Source of the DNA: Streptosporangium roseum DSM 43021
GTDB lineage: Bacteria; Actinomycetota; Actinomycetes; Streptosporangiales; Streptosporangiaceae
DNA length: 64,000 bases
Direction: 5' to 3'
Assembly: GCF_000024865.1 (NCBI RefSeq)
Contig: NC_013595.1
Coordinates: 1,550,001 to 1,614,000, forward strand
This document shows positions 33,565 through 42,612 of this stretch, piece by piece (position 1 is the first letter of the stretch; the number at the start of each line of letters is the position of its first letter). The translations under genes were made by a program, and so were the position numbers. The notes beneath the pieces are model-generated. The model was not told where the DNA came from. It was given only the letters and a program-made list of their open reading frames with translations, and ran no database searches.

Positions 33565-34446
33565 TCAGGCTCCAATCTCTGTGCGCCAGCTCCGCTTGGC
33601 CTGCCAGCCGAGCAGCCGGCCGGCTTTGGCGGAGGAGAAAGCGGGGGCCGAGCCGGTCAGTCCGGCGGCGAGTCCCGCGGTGGCGGGGTTGATCCGGGGG
33701 AGAAGCCCGGCCAGGGGTTCGCGGGCCAGCGCGTCGGCCGCGCTCGCGAAGAACACCTCGCCGTTGGGCAGTTCGGGCAGCTTGTCCAGCAGGGTCAGCA
33801 CCAGCTCGGAGGCGTCGCGGGCGTCGATGTAGTTGAACAGCGACACCCCGGCGATCTCCGGCCGGTCCAGCCGCTCGGCGATCGTGTGCCCGGACTGGGT
33901 GGGCGCGCCGGCCCATTCCTCGGGCGCGACGACGAAGCACGGCCGCACCGCCGCCAGCATCGCCTTCGAGCCGCGCGCGAACGTGCCCATCACCTGCTCG
34001 GCGACCAGCTTGGACAGGCTGTAGGCGTTCCAGGGGGCGACCGGGTGATCCTCGTCGATCGGCAGGTAGGAGGGGGTCCAGCCCGCGGTGCCGTACCCGA
34101 TGACCGTCGGGCTGCTGGCGATCACGATCCGCTCGACCCCGACCCCGGTGGCCGTCTCGCACACGTTGAACGCGAGCTGGGTGTTGACCCGGAAGGTGAA
34201 GGAGTCGGTCCGGCTGAACGGGGTGGCGATCGCGGCCAGGTGCACCACGGCGTCGGGGCGGAACCGCGACATCACCCCGAAGGCCTCGCCCAGGTCGGTC
34301 AGGTCGGCGGGAAGCACGGCGGCGGCCACGGAGGGGGTGCCCGGCGCGGTGTCCACGCCGATCACCTCGTGCCCGGCCTCGGCCAGCGCGGTGACCACGC
34401 TGCGGCCGAACCGCCCGGCGCTCCCGGTGACCAGAGTGCGTGTCAT
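33565..34446 (-). CDS. NAD-dependent extended SDR, uronate dehydrogenase candidate
   Basis: 293 residues. The Rossmann start TLVTGSAGRFGRSVVTAL, DAVVHLAAIA, the catalytic serine in IVIASSPTVIGYG, and YSLSK (YxxxK) identify an extended short-chain dehydrogenase/epimerase. Gene position between the permeases and KdgD would suit a uronate dehydrogenase that oxidises galacturonate or glucuronate to the aldaro-lactone. It is longer than the roughly 265-residue Agrobacterium enzyme, so a sugar epimerase is the alternative. It follows the second permease by seven bases. Confidence 0.8.
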   Translation of the reverse strand: MTRTLVTGSAGRFGRSVVTALAEAGHEVIGVDTAPGTPSVAAAVLPADLTDLGEAFGVMSRFRPDAVVHLAAIATPFSRTDSFTFRVNTQLAFNVCETATGVGVERIVIASSPTVIGYGTAGWTPSYLPIDEDHPVAPWNAYSLSKLVAEQVMGTFARGSKAMLAAVRPCFVVAPEEWAGAPTQSGHTIAERLDRPEIAGVSLFNYIDARDASELVLTLLDKLPELPNGEVFFASAADALAREPLAGLLPRINPATAGLAAGLTGSAPAFSSAKAGRLLGWQAKRSWRTEIGA

Positions 34447-34453
34447 CGCGGGC

Positions 34454-35335
34454 TCACCCCTTCACCGCTCCGGCCGACATGCCCTGCACCAGGTAGCGCT
34501 GGATGACGGCGAAGACCAGCACGACGGGCACGGCGGCGACGACGCCGCCCGCGGCCAGCGCGCCGAAGTCGACGCTGAACTCGCCCAGCGTGTAGGCGAG
34601 GCCGACGGGCACCGTGAACTTCTCCTGCTCGTTGACGAACATCAGCGCGAACAGGAAGTTGTTCCAGCTGTGGATGAAGGCGAACGAGCCGACCGCGACC
34701 AGCGCCGGGCGCAGCAGCGGCAGCACCACGGCGAAGAAGGCGCGCAGCCGGCCGCAGCCGTCCACCCAGGCGGCCTGCTCCAGCTCCACCGGCACGTTCT
34801 TGATGAAGCCGCTGATCAGGATGAGGGAGAGCGGGAGCTGGAAGACCGTCTCGGCGATCACCAGACTCCACAGCGAGTTGACCAGGCCGAGGGTCCGGAA
34901 GATCTCGAACAGCGGGATCAGCATCATGGCGCCGGGGATGAACTGGGTGCAGAGCATGCCGAGCATGAACAGCCGCTTGCCGCGGAACTCGTAGCGGGCC
35001 AGGGCGTAGCCGCCGGCCAGCGCGATGACCGTGGTCATGATCAGGGAGGCGGCGCCGACCATCAGGCTGTTCTTGAAGAACATCGCGAAGCCGAGCTCGT
35101 TCCAGACCGTCGCGAAGTTGTCGAACGTGATCGGCCAGGGCAGCAGCGAGCTCGAACCCCGGGGCCGGAACGCGAACACCAGCATCCAGTAGAAGGGGAC
35201 GAGCGTGAACAGCAGGTAGAGCCCGAGCGGGACCCAGATCTGCCAGCGGCTGACCTTGTTCCTCTCGCCACCTCTGAGCCGGGGCTCCGGTGCGGACGCG
35301 GCCAGCCGCGGCCGATGGACCGTCTGGACTGTCAT
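34454..35335 (-). CDS. Carbohydrate ABC transporter permease (MalG-like)
   Basis: 293 residues, ATG overlapping the first permease stop (ATGA). Six membrane helices and the cytoplasmic EAA-type loop EQAAWVDGCGRLRAFFAVVLP mark a binding-protein-dependent sugar permease of the MalG/CUT1 type; PFYWMLVFAFRP and SWNNFLFALMFV are conserved. It forms the channel with the permease at 35332 for the lipoprotein at 27657. Substrate is probably a pectin-derived oligosaccharide, by context. Confidence 0.92.
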   Translation of the reverse strand: MTVQTVHRPRLAASAPEPRLRGGERNKVSRWQIWVPLGLYLLFTLVPFYWMLVFAFRPRGSSSLLPWPITFDNFATVWNELGFAMFFKNSLMVGAASLIMTTVIALAGGYALARYEFRGKRLFMLGMLCTQFIPGAMMLIPLFEIFRTLGLVNSLWSLVIAETVFQLPLSLILISGFIKNVPVELEQAAWVDGCGRLRAFFAVVLPLLRPALVAVGSFAFIHSWNNFLFALMFVNEQEKFTVPVGLAYTLGEFSVDFGALAAGGVVAAVPVVLVFAVIQRYLVQGMSAGAVKG

Positions 35336-36246
35336 GTCTTCGCTCCGAACTTGCTCAGCCGCAGATAGGCGATGGAGAAGAAGGTGAGGATCAGGAAGGC
35401 GGCGGTCGTCAGCGCCGAGCCGTACCCGAAGTCGTGGGACTGCACGGCCTTGCCCGCCACGTACAGCGGCAGCGTGGTCGTCGCGTGGGCCGGTCCGCCG
35501 CCGGTCAGGGTGTAGAGCAGGTCGACGTTGTTGAACTCCCACACGCAGCGCAGCAGCGTGGACAGGATGATCGCGTCCTTGAGGTGGGGGAGGGTGATGT
35601 GGAAGAACCGCCGCCGGCGCGAGGCGCCGTCCACCGAGGCCGCCTCGTAGAGCTCGCCGGGGATGCTCTGCAGGTCGGCCAGGAGCAGGATGGCGAAGAA
35701 CGGCACCCCGCGCCAGAGCTCGGCGAGCACGGCCGCCCAGAAGACGGTGTCGGGGTTGGCCAGCGGGGCGGCGCCGTACTGCATGATCCCCAGGTCGGCG
35801 AGGTAGCGCGAGACGCCGGTCGTCGGGTTGTACAGCAGCACCCAGATGCCGGTGGTCAGCACCCCGGACACCGCCCAGGGAGAGAACACCAGCGCCCGTG
35901 ACAGCCCGCGGCCGACGAAGCTCTCGTTCACGATCAGGGCCAGGGCCAGGCCGAACAGCAGCTGCAGGACCACCTCGACGCCGACCCACTTGAGGCTGAA
36001 ACCGAGGCTCTGCCAGAACAGCGGGTCCTCCAGCAGCAGCCTGCGGAAGTTGTCCAGCCCGGCGAAGCCGTTGTCCCAGGGCTTGGTGACGTTGTAGTGC
36101 TGCAGGCTGTAGTAGACGACGCTGGCCATCGGGTAGACGAGGAAGCCGAGCATCCCGGTCACGGCGGGGGCGATCAGCAGGTAGGGCGTTCGGGCCGCGC
36201 GGCCTGGTCGGCGGCGTATCCGGGGATCCGCCGTAGTGATTGCCAT
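35332..36246 (-). CDS. Carbohydrate ABC transporter permease (MalF-like)
   Basis: 304 residues; ATG after AAGGAG, chosen over an upstream ATG lying among the operator sequences. Six helices, a start of LLIAPAVTGMLGFLVYPM and the loop YEAASVDGASRRRRFFHITLP are those of CUT1 MalF-like permeases. First gene of the minus-strand uronate operon; the LacI-type palindrome 36297-36310 is 51 bases upstream. No ATPase gene is nearby. Confidence 0.92.
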   Translation of the reverse strand: MAITTADPRIRRRPGRAARTPYLLIAPAVTGMLGFLVYPMASVVYYSLQHYNVTKPWDNGFAGLDNFRRLLLEDPLFWQSLGFSLKWVGVEVVLQLLFGLALALIVNESFVGRGLSRALVFSPWAVSGVLTTGIWVLLYNPTTGVSRYLADLGIMQYGAAPLANPDTVFWAAVLAELWRGVPFFAILLLADLQSIPGELYEAASVDGASRRRRFFHITLPHLKDAIILSTLLRCVWEFNNVDLLYTLTGGGPAHATTTLPLYVAGKAVQSHDFGYGSALTTAAFLILTFFSIAYLRLSKFGAKT

Positions 36247-36296
36247 GGCCGGCAACTCCTTCCGATTCGGCGTGAGGGACTTTCGGCGCCAGAGGC

Positions 36297-36310
36297 TGCA
36301 ACCGGTTGCA
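36297..36310. promoter_or_regulatory. LacI-family operator before the permease operon
   Basis: TGCAACCGGTTGCA is a perfect 14-bp palindrome with the central CG typical of LacI-family sites. It lies between the divergent starts, nearest the permease operon. Confidence 0.75.
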
Positions 36311-36451
36311 TGAAACATTGCGGACATCGGAATGCAACGTCAAGGGCTCAATTTGGTAAACCCCCGCTTATCAGCGGATTTGTCGGCGTTGACAGGCTGC
36401 ACGGCACCGCAACCGGTCCTACGGTGCTCCGGACGGCTGGATCATGCGGCG

Positions 36452-36480
36452 TTGACAGGGATGCAACCGTTTGCACTAAT
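36452..36480 (+). promoter_or_regulatory. LacI gene promoter with embedded operator
   Basis: TTGACA at 36452-36457 and a -10-like ACTAAT about 18 bases on flank TGCAACCGTTTGCA (36462-36475), a near-copy of the palindrome at 36297. An operator between the -35 and -10 boxes indicates autorepression by the LacI protein. A partial copy, CGCAACCGGTCC, lies at 36407. Confidence 0.65.
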
Positions 36481-36508
36481 GTGCAGCAGAGCGCGACAAA
36501 GGAGCACA

Positions 36509-37480
36509 GTGGCAGCGACGATCAGAGACGTGGCGCAGGCATCGGGAGTCCATGTCTCCACCGTGTCCCGCACCTTCTCGGCGCCTCATCTGGTGAACGC
36601 CGAGACGCGCACCCGTGTCCTCGCCGTCGCCGAGAACCTCGGCTACCGCCCCAACCGCGCCGCCCGCGCGCTCACCACGGGCCGGACCCACAATCTCGGC
36701 CTGATCGTCGCCGACATCTCCAACCCCTTCTTCCCGCCGCTCATCAAGGCCGCCCAGGCGCACGCCAGGGCGCGCGACTACCACGTCTTCGTGGCCGACA
36801 CCGACGAGGACCCGCAGGTGGAGGAGGAGCTGATCCAGACCCTCACCAAGCAGGTCGACGGCGTGCTGCTGTGCAGCCCGCGGCTGTCCAACCGGGCCAT
36901 CGAACGGCTCCGCGCCGACGTGCCGTTCGTCGTGGTGAACCGGCGGGTGAAGGGCATGCCGACCATACTGATGGACGTCGGCCAGGGCGCCCGGCTCGCG
37001 ATCGAGCACCTGACCCGGCTGGGCCACCGCAGGATCGCCCTGCTCTCCGGGCCGGGCGGCTCGTGGACCAGCGGGGAGATGCGCGAGGCCGCCGCCGCGA
37101 TGGACGGCGTCGACCTGGTCATCCTCGGCCCCAACGCCCCCACCGAGCAGGGCGGCCTCGCCGTCGCCGCCGAGGTGATCGCCTCCGGCGCCACCGGCGT
37201 GCTCGCCTACAACGACCTGGTCGCGATCGGGCTCATCGAGGGGCTCTACGAGCGTGGCGTGCGGGTCCCCGGCGACATCAGCGTGGTCGGCGTCGACGAC
37301 ATCGTGTCCGGCCGGCTGAACCGGCCGAAGCTGACCACCGTGGCCATGCCCACGGCCGCCGCCGGCCGGATGGCCGTGGACCTGCTGCTGCAGTCCGTCG
37401 ACGACGGCGCCACCCCCACCCTGATCACCCTGGAGACCGGCCTGGTCGTCCGGGAATCCACCGGAGAGGCGCGATCGTGA
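36509..37480 (+). CDS. LacI family transcriptional regulator of the uronate locus
   Basis: 323 residues; GTG eight bases after AAAGGAG. The DNA-binding domain is ATIRDVAQASGVHVSTVSR, with the hinge PNRAARALTTGRT, followed by a periplasmic-binding-type effector domain (NLGLIVADISNPFFPPLI, RRIALLSGP, VLAYNDLVAIGLI, VVGVDDI). It is divergent from the permease operon, and matching 14-bp palindromes lie before both, so it is expected to repress both until a pectin-derived sugar binds. The GTGA overlap links it to the aldose epimerase. Confidence 0.9.
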   Translation: MAATIRDVAQASGVHVSTVSRTFSAPHLVNAETRTRVLAVAENLGYRPNRAARALTTGRTHNLGLIVADISNPFFPPLIKAAQAHARARDYHVFVADTDEDPQVEEELIQTLTKQVDGVLLCSPRLSNRAIERLRADVPFVVVNRRVKGMPTILMDVGQGARLAIEHLTRLGHRRIALLSGPGGSWTSGEMREAAAAMDGVDLVILGPNAPTEQGGLAVAAEVIASGATGVLAYNDLVAIGLIEGLYERGVRVPGDISVVGVDDIVSGRLNRPKLTTVAMPTAAAGRMAVDLLLQSVDDGATPTLITLETGLVVRESTGEARS

Positions 37481-38430
37481 ACTTCGGAACCACCCCGTCG
37501 GGGGAGAAGGTCGAGCGGCACGTGCTGGCCGCCGGGCGGATGCGCGCCTCGGTGCTCGGCTACGGCGCGATCCTGCAGTCCCTGGAGGTCTCCGGGGTCA
37601 ACGTGGTGCTCGGCTGCGACACCCTGGAGGACTACCTGACGCGCAGCCGCTACTTCGGCGCGGTCGTCGGCAGGTACGGCAACCGCATCGCGGGCGGGCG
37701 GTTCACCCTCGACGGCGTCACCCACAGGCTGCCGGTGAACAACGGGCCCAACAGCCTGCACGGCGGGCCGGGCGGGTTCTCCAGTCGCGTGTGGCGGGTG
37801 GCGGAGGTCTCCGGCACGGCGGTGACGCTGGAGTACGTCAGCGCCGACGGGGAGGAGGGCTACCCGGGCACCCTGACCGTCTCGCTCACCTACACGCTGA
37901 CCGAGGACGCGCTCCGGCTGGACTACCGCGCGACCACCGACGCGCCGACCGTGCTCAACCTGACCAACCACTCCTACTTCAACCTCGCCGGGAGCGGCGA
38001 CGTCCTCAAGCACGTTGTCCGCATCGACGCCGACCGCTACCTGCCGGTGGACTCCTCGCAGATCCCGACCGGGGAGCTCGCCCCGGTGGCGGGCACCCCG
38101 TTCGACTTCACGACGCCCCACGAGATCGGCGCGCGGATCGCGGACCCGCGGCTGGGCGGCGGCTACGACCACTGCTACGTCCTGCGCGGCGGCATCGAGG
38201 TCGTCGAACCGGCCGGCGGCCGCGTCATGGAGGTCTCCACCACCGAGCCGGGCGTCCAGTTCTACTCGGGCAACCTCCTGGACGGCGTCGCCACCGCGTA
38301 CGGCAGGCACGCCGGGCTCTGCCTGGAGACCCAGCACTTCCCCGACTCGCCCAACCGGGAGCACTTCCCGTCCACGGTGCTGCGCCCCGGCGAGGAGTTC
38401 GCCTCCACGACCGTCTACCGGTTCCCCTGA
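37477..38430 (+). CDS. galM: Aldose 1-epimerase
   Basis: 317 residues, GTG start within the LacI stop. The mutarotase fold is clear: RYFGAVVGRYGNRIAGGRF, NNGPNSLHGGPGGF with the catalytic His, LNLTNHSYFNL with the second His, GGGYDHCYVL and the catalytic Glu in CLETQHFPDSPN. It interconverts alpha and beta anomers of hexoses or uronic acids in the cytoplasm. Co-transcription with the regulator suggests that it speeds anomer conversion for the dehydrogenase in the divergent operon. Confidence 0.92.
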   Translation: MNFGTTPSGEKVERHVLAAGRMRASVLGYGAILQSLEVSGVNVVLGCDTLEDYLTRSRYFGAVVGRYGNRIAGGRFTLDGVTHRLPVNNGPNSLHGGPGGFSSRVWRVAEVSGTAVTLEYVSADGEEGYPGTLTVSLTYTLTEDALRLDYRATTDAPTVLNLTNHSYFNLAGSGDVLKHVVRIDADRYLPVDSSQIPTGELAPVAGTPFDFTTPHEIGARIADPRLGGGYDHCYVLRGGIEVVEPAGGRVMEVSTTEPGVQFYSGNLLDGVATAYGRHAGLCLETQHFPDSPNREHFPSTVLRPGEEFASTTVYRFP

Positions 38431-38456
38431 CGCCGCGGGGGTGTCCGGACCGGGGC

Positions 38457-38542
38457 TGGGGAGGTCCCCCGGCGAGCAGGCGAGACTCGCGCCCGGCGGA
38501 CCTCCCGCGATGGAGATCCGGGCGGAGTCTCCCCGGGGAGAC
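38457..38542. terminator. Convergent terminator region with two hairpins
   Basis: Between the convergent epimerase and LysE genes, GGGAGGTCC near 38458-38466 pairs with GGACCTCCC at 38498-38506, and GTCTCCCCGGGGAGAC at 38527-38542 is a perfect 16-bp palindrome. No T tract is present, as is common in high-GC actinomycetes. Confidence 0.5.
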
Positions 38543-38548
38543 GGGGGC

Positions 38549-39196
38549 CTAGGCTCTGGCGGCCGCGGCGTTCTCACCGGTGAACGCGGCCACGGCGCCC
38601 AGGCCGATGTAGACCACGCCGCTGGTGACGTCCAGGCGGCGGCGGGCGCGGGCGGAGCGGCGCAGGCGGCCCGCCATGGCCGAGGCGAGCAGGGCGAAGG
38701 CACCGTCACTGGCCATGCCGAGCGTGATCCAGATCACGCCGAGCAGCAGGATCTGCGGGGCGATCGGACCCCGGGAGGGGTCGGTGAACTGGGGCAGGAA
38801 GGCCAGGAAGAAGATCGCGGTCTTCGGGTTGAGCACGTTGACCACGAAGCCCTCCCAGAACATCCGGGACCGGCTCGCGACCGGCGGCCCGGCCGCCTCG
38901 GCGTCGTCCGGGCGGGACATCAGCTTCCGGATGCCCAGCCAGACCAGGTAGGCCGCGCCCAGATACTTGACCACGGCGAACGCGGTCGCCGAGGCGGCCA
39001 GCAGGGCGCTGACACCGAGGGCGGCGGCGGCCACATGGACCACGGAGCCGAGGTGGATGCCCAGCACCGACACCATCCCCGCGCCGCGGCCCTGGGCGAC
39101 GCTGCGGGTCACGATGTAGAGCACCGCGGGACCCGGCACGAGCAGCAGGGCCAGGGGCGCGGCAGCGAAGAGGGCGAGCGTTGTCAGATCGGGCAT
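38549..39196 (-). CDS. LysE family amino-acid or metabolite exporter
   Basis: 215 residues with six membrane helices. PLALLLVPGPAVLYIVTRSVAQG contains the conserved PGP motif of the RhtB/LysE group, and GFVVNVLNPKTAIFFLAFLPQF is the second conserved block with NPK. Such proteins export amino acids or small metabolites by proton exchange. No regulator is adjacent and it stands alone, so the exported compound is unknown. Confidence 0.9.
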   Translation of the reverse strand: MPDLTTLALFAAAPLALLLVPGPAVLYIVTRSVAQGRGAGMVSVLGIHLGSVVHVAAAALGVSALLAASATAFAVVKYLGAAYLVWLGIRKLMSRPDDAEAAGPPVASRSRMFWEGFVVNVLNPKTAIFFLAFLPQFTDPSRGPIAPQILLLGVIWITLGMASDGAFALLASAMAGRLRRSARARRRLDVTSGVVYIGLGAVAAFTGENAAAARA

Positions 39197-39252
39197 ATCA
39201 GGATCTTAGACTCGCCCGCTCTCTGATCGCCCGGGCTTTTCCGCGGGCCTCC

Positions 39253-40743
39253 TCAGCGGCCCTTCGCCGCGCGGAGCAGGTACGACGAGAGGACCACGAC
39301 TCCGGCCAGTGCCTGGGCGGCCAGGAAGCCGCCGAGCGCGGACGGCTGGGCGGCCAGCGCCAGCGCCAGCGGAAGGCAGCCCAGCACCGCCAGGTCGACG
39401 CCGGTCAACCCCCACAGCACCGGGCCGGTGGGCACCGCTCCGGCCGGCGTCTCGATGATCGGCATCGCGTGGTCGACGGGGCTCCGCCGCGCCATCCGCA
39501 GGCCCGCGGCGGCCAGGACGGGAGCGGCCGGCGGCCCGAAGAGCCACCACGGGCCCTCCGCGAGCGTGCCGGCCAGGACCAGACCGGTCAGGGCCAGGGA
39601 GAGCCAGACGGCGCTCAGCAGCGCCGGCAGCAGCGCCCGCGCGGCGAGGGCGGCGCGGGCGTCGACGCCGAGCAGGCGCGCGAGACTCGGATTGTCCCTG
39701 TCGCGGCGCGCACCCGAGGTGCCCGCCACCGCGGCGGCCAGCGCGCCGGCGAGCAGGGCGCCCACCGTGATCGCGGTGACGCCCCCGGAGGCCTGGGCGG
39801 CCAGCGAGGGGAGCGCGGCGGCTCCGAGCAGGACGGCCGGCCGTCCAGGGCGCCGGCCCAGGCGGCGCCAGTCCTGCCAGGCCAGGGCCAGCGGGGCGGG
39901 CAGCGGCGGCCACGGCCGCGAGCGCAGGGCACGCCCTCGCCAGTGGTTGTCCTCGGCGATCCAGGTCAGGGCGCCGGGGTCCATGCCGACGGCCGCGCCG
40001 GCCACGTGACCGGCGCGGGTGGAGGCGGCCAGCAGGCTCCGCGCCGGGATCCGGGCCAGGGACGACCACGCCCGCCGTACGAGCAGGGCGGCCGCCACCG
40101 CGGCCACACCCGCCAGGGCCGCGCCGAGCGTCACGGGCGCGGACGCGACGGAGGGGAGGATCCGGCGCGCGGGCCCCGACGCCGACAGCGCCGCGACCCC
40201 CGCGAGCACCGTGATCGCGACGAGAGCCACCTGCAGCCATGAGTTCCAGGTCTGCGACGACTGCGAGAGCACGGCCAGCGCCATGCCGCCGGCCGCCGCC
40301 GACACGCCCAGGACCACGGCGGCGACCAGCCGCACCGCCAGCTGGTCGGGCGCGCCCAGCACGGCGAGCAGGCCCACCCCGAGCGCGGTCCCGGCCAGCA
40401 CGGAGATCACGAGGAGAAGCCTCGCGGTCCGTCCCAGCACGCCGCGGCGGTCGAGCGGGGACAGCACCAGCCAGGCGGCGTCGGAGGCCGGCACCGCGAC
40501 CGGGCCCACCGCGCGGGCGACGGCGAGCAGGCCCGCGTAGACCAGGGCGACGAGAGCCACTCCGGCCCCCATCCGCGACGGATCGGCCTGCCGGGCGACG
40601 GCCGCCAGCGCGGAGGAGGCAGGCTGGGCCAGCACCGCTGCCCCTATCGCCAGCCCGAACAGGGCGGTGTAGCGGTCCAGCCAGCTCGCGCGGGTACGGC
40701 GGCGCGACCGGATGAACGCGCGGACCTCCGAGACGCCGCTCAC
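39253..40743 (-). CDS. ABC exporter membrane subunit, DUF6297-like
   Basis: 496 residues; GTG overlaps the ATPase stop (GTGA). About ten to twelve hydrophobic helices alternate with short Arg-rich loops; no enzyme motif is present. Position directly after the ATPase shows it is the membrane half of an ABC exporter. The family is similar to DUF6297 membrane proteins of actinomycetes. Substrate is unknown. Alanine and arginine content is extreme even for this genome. Confidence 0.75.
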   Translation of the reverse strand: MSGVSEVRAFIRSRRRTRASWLDRYTALFGLAIGAAVLAQPASSALAAVARQADPSRMGAGVALVALVYAGLLAVARAVGPVAVPASDAAWLVLSPLDRRGVLGRTARLLLVISVLAGTALGVGLLAVLGAPDQLAVRLVAAVVLGVSAAAGGMALAVLSQSSQTWNSWLQVALVAITVLAGVAALSASGPARRILPSVASAPVTLGAALAGVAAVAAALLVRRAWSSLARIPARSLLAASTRAGHVAGAAVGMDPGALTWIAEDNHWRGRALRSRPWPPLPAPLALAWQDWRRLGRRPGRPAVLLGAAALPSLAAQASGGVTAITVGALLAGALAAAVAGTSGARRDRDNPSLARLLGVDARAALAARALLPALLSAVWLSLALTGLVLAGTLAEGPWWLFGPPAAPVLAAAGLRMARRSPVDHAMPIIETPAGAVPTGPVLWGLTGVDLAVLGCLPLALALAAQPSALGGFLAAQALAGVVVLSSYLLRAAKGR

Positions 40744-41516
40744 GCCCTGCCCCCCGGCTGCCCGTCTCGCGGATGCCCGTTCCCCGGATGCCCGTTCCGG
40801 GGGTGCTCGTTCTCCAGGTGCCCGTCTCCTGAGTGTCCGCTCCTCGGGTGCCCGTCCGCCGGGGGCTCGTTCCCGGAGGGCCCGTCCGCCGCATGCCCGT
40901 CCGTCAGCACGACCTGGCGGGCCAGGGTGGCCTCGGCGAGCCGGAGGTCGTGGGTGGCCATGATCACTGTGCCGCCGGCGGTCGCGTACTCCCTCAGGAT
41001 CGTCGCCAGGTGCTGCCGGAAGGTGGAGTCGAGCCCGCGTTCGGGCTCGTCGAGCAGGAGCAGCCGGCTCGGCCGGAGCAGGGCGTTCGCCAGCGAGAGC
41101 CGCTGCCGCTGGCCGGTGGAGAGGGTCAGCGGCGAGGCGTCCGCCCGCCGCTCCAGATCGAACAGTTCCAGCGCCGCGTCGACCTCCAGGCGGGGCGGCG
41201 TGTGGACGGCGCGCATCAGCTCCAGGTGCTCGCGGACCGTCAGTCCCGGGTACCACGCCGGTTCGTCTCCCACGAGGACGACGTCACGCCAGAAGGCGGC
41301 GTCGTCCCTCGGCGGGCCCCCCAGCACGTCGAGCTCTCCCGAGAGAGGGGACTGCAGCCCGGCCAGGCAGCGCAGCAGCGTCGACTTCCCCGCGCCGTTC
41401 GCGCCGATCACGGCGACGATCTCGCCGGGTACGGCCGTCAGGCCGACGTCTCGCAGAACAGGGTTGCCGCCGAGATCCACCTCGATGTCGCGGGCAGTGA
41501 TGATCGGTGTAGGCAC
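40740..41516 (-). CDS. ABC transporter ATPase with repetitive Gly-His tail
   Basis: 258 residues. Walker A GANGAGKST, signature LSTGQRQR, Walker B LLLLDEPERG and the switch His in MATHDLRL are all intact. After residue 205 the protein runs into about 50 residues of low-complexity repeats, such as DGHPRSGHSGDGH and NGHPGNGHP, at 40750-40915. The tail is His-, Gly-, Asn- and Asp-rich and could bind metal, or it may be a recent repeat expansion before the stop. It pairs with the membrane protein at 39253. The transported substrate is unknown. Confidence 0.85.
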   Translation of the reverse strand: MPTPIITARDIEVDLGGNPVLRDVGLTAVPGEIVAVIGANGAGKSTLLRCLAGLQSPLSGELDVLGGPPRDDAAFWRDVVLVGDEPAWYPGLTVREHLELMRAVHTPPRLEVDAALELFDLERRADASPLTLSTGQRQRLSLANALLRPSRLLLLDEPERGLDSTFRQHLATILREYATAGGTVIMATHDLRLAEATLARQVVLTDGHAADGPSGNEPPADGHPRSGHSGDGHLENEHPRNGHPGNGHPRDGQPGGRA

Positions 41517-41560
41517 CGTTTGAGCGTAGCCAGTGCCGGTCCCGCCCGCGCGCCCCTGCC

Positions 41561-41641
41561 ACGGGTGGAACGGCCACGAGCGGTCTGCGACGGGTGGCCT
41601 GCCACGGGCGGGTCAGGTACGGGTGGAACGGCCACGAGCGG
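41561..41641. repeat. Direct repeats in the gap before the LysR gene
   Basis: A 23-base unit beginning ACGGGTGGAACGGCCACGAG occurs exactly at 41561-41583 and 41619-41641, within a 229-base gap (41517-41745) filled with further CACGGGCGGCCTG-like degenerate copies. No gene is supported in the gap. Confidence 0.65.
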
Positions 41642-41745
41642 CCTGCCATGGGAGGGCGGGTACGGGTGATCTTCCGAGGGCGGCTCTTCCACGGGCGGCC
41701 TGTCGCGAGCGGCCTGCCGCGGGCAGCTCCTTCACGGGCGGCCTG

Positions 41746-42612
41746 TTACGGGCGGATCGCGGAGACCAGGGCGGTCAGCAGGGCGGTGGTCGCCGGAGGG
41801 ACGGGTGGCTCGCCGTAGGTGGCGGCGTAGACGTGCCGGGTCGAGCCGGGCAGCTCGATCGCGTTGACCTTCGGGTGGCGGTGCGCCTGCAGCGCGAGGG
41901 CGGGCAGGGCCGTCACCCCGATCCCGGCCGCCACCAGGGCCTGGACGGCGACGATGTCGTCGGTCGTGAAGGCGATCTCCGGCTCGAAGCCCGCCTTGGC
42001 GCACAGGTCGAGCAGGTGGCTGCGGCACCGGTCGCAGCCGCCGATCCAGCGGCTGTCGCGGTGCGAGAACAGGTCTCCGGTCCGGCCGGAGGTGACCAGG
42101 AAACTGGGGTCGTCCAGCAGGTGGACCAGCCGGATGCCGTCGTCCTCCGGGGCGGTGTCGTCGTAGCGGAAGATGACCGCCACGTCCACGTAGCCCGCGC
42201 GGAGCATCCGCAGGGCCTCGGGTGGCTCGGTCTCGGTCAGGCGCAGCTCCAGGCCGGGGTGGTCCCTGGCGAGCAGGGCGGCGGCCTCCGGCACGAACGT
42301 GCCCAGGGCCGAGGGGAAGGCGGCCAGCCTGGCGCGGCCCGCGCGCAGGCCCACGTGGGCGGAGAGCTCGGCGGACGCGGAGTCGATGCGGCCGACGATC
42401 TCGGTGGCCCGCTCCGCCAGCAGGCGGCCCGTCTCGGTGAGCCGGATGCCCCGGCCGGCCCGCTGGATCAGCTTGGCCCCGGTCTCGGCTTCGAGTTTGG
42501 CCAGGTGGTGGCTGACCGAGGGCTGTGAGTAGTGCAGCTCCCTGGCCGCGGCGGTGACCGATCCGTGCCTGGCCACGGCGGCGAGCACGCGGAGCCGTAC
42601 GACATCGAGCAT
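41746..42612 (-). CDS. LysR family transcriptional regulator
   Basis: 288 residues. The winged helix at residues 1-60 includes GSVTAAARELHYSQPSVSHHLAKLE, and the C-terminal half is the LysR effector domain. A short Cys pair, GGCDRCRSHL, is present near residue 190, which may be relevant to sulfur or redox sensing. It is divergent from the cysteine-dioxygenase-like gene across only 74 AT-rich bases, the usual layout for a LysR regulator and its target. The effector is not known. Confidence 0.9.
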   Translation of the reverse strand: MLDVVRLRVLAAVARHGSVTAAARELHYSQPSVSHHLAKLEAETGAKLIQRAGRGIRLTETGRLLAERATEIVGRIDSASAELSAHVGLRAGRARLAAFPSALGTFVPEAAALLARDHPGLELRLTETEPPEALRMLRAGYVDVAVIFRYDDTAPEDDGIRLVHLLDDPSFLVTSGRTGDLFSHRDSRWIGGCDRCRSHLLDLCAKAGFEPEIAFTTDDIVAVQALVAAGIGVTALPALALQAHRHPKVNAIELPGSTRHVYAATYGEPPVPPATTALLTALVSAIRP

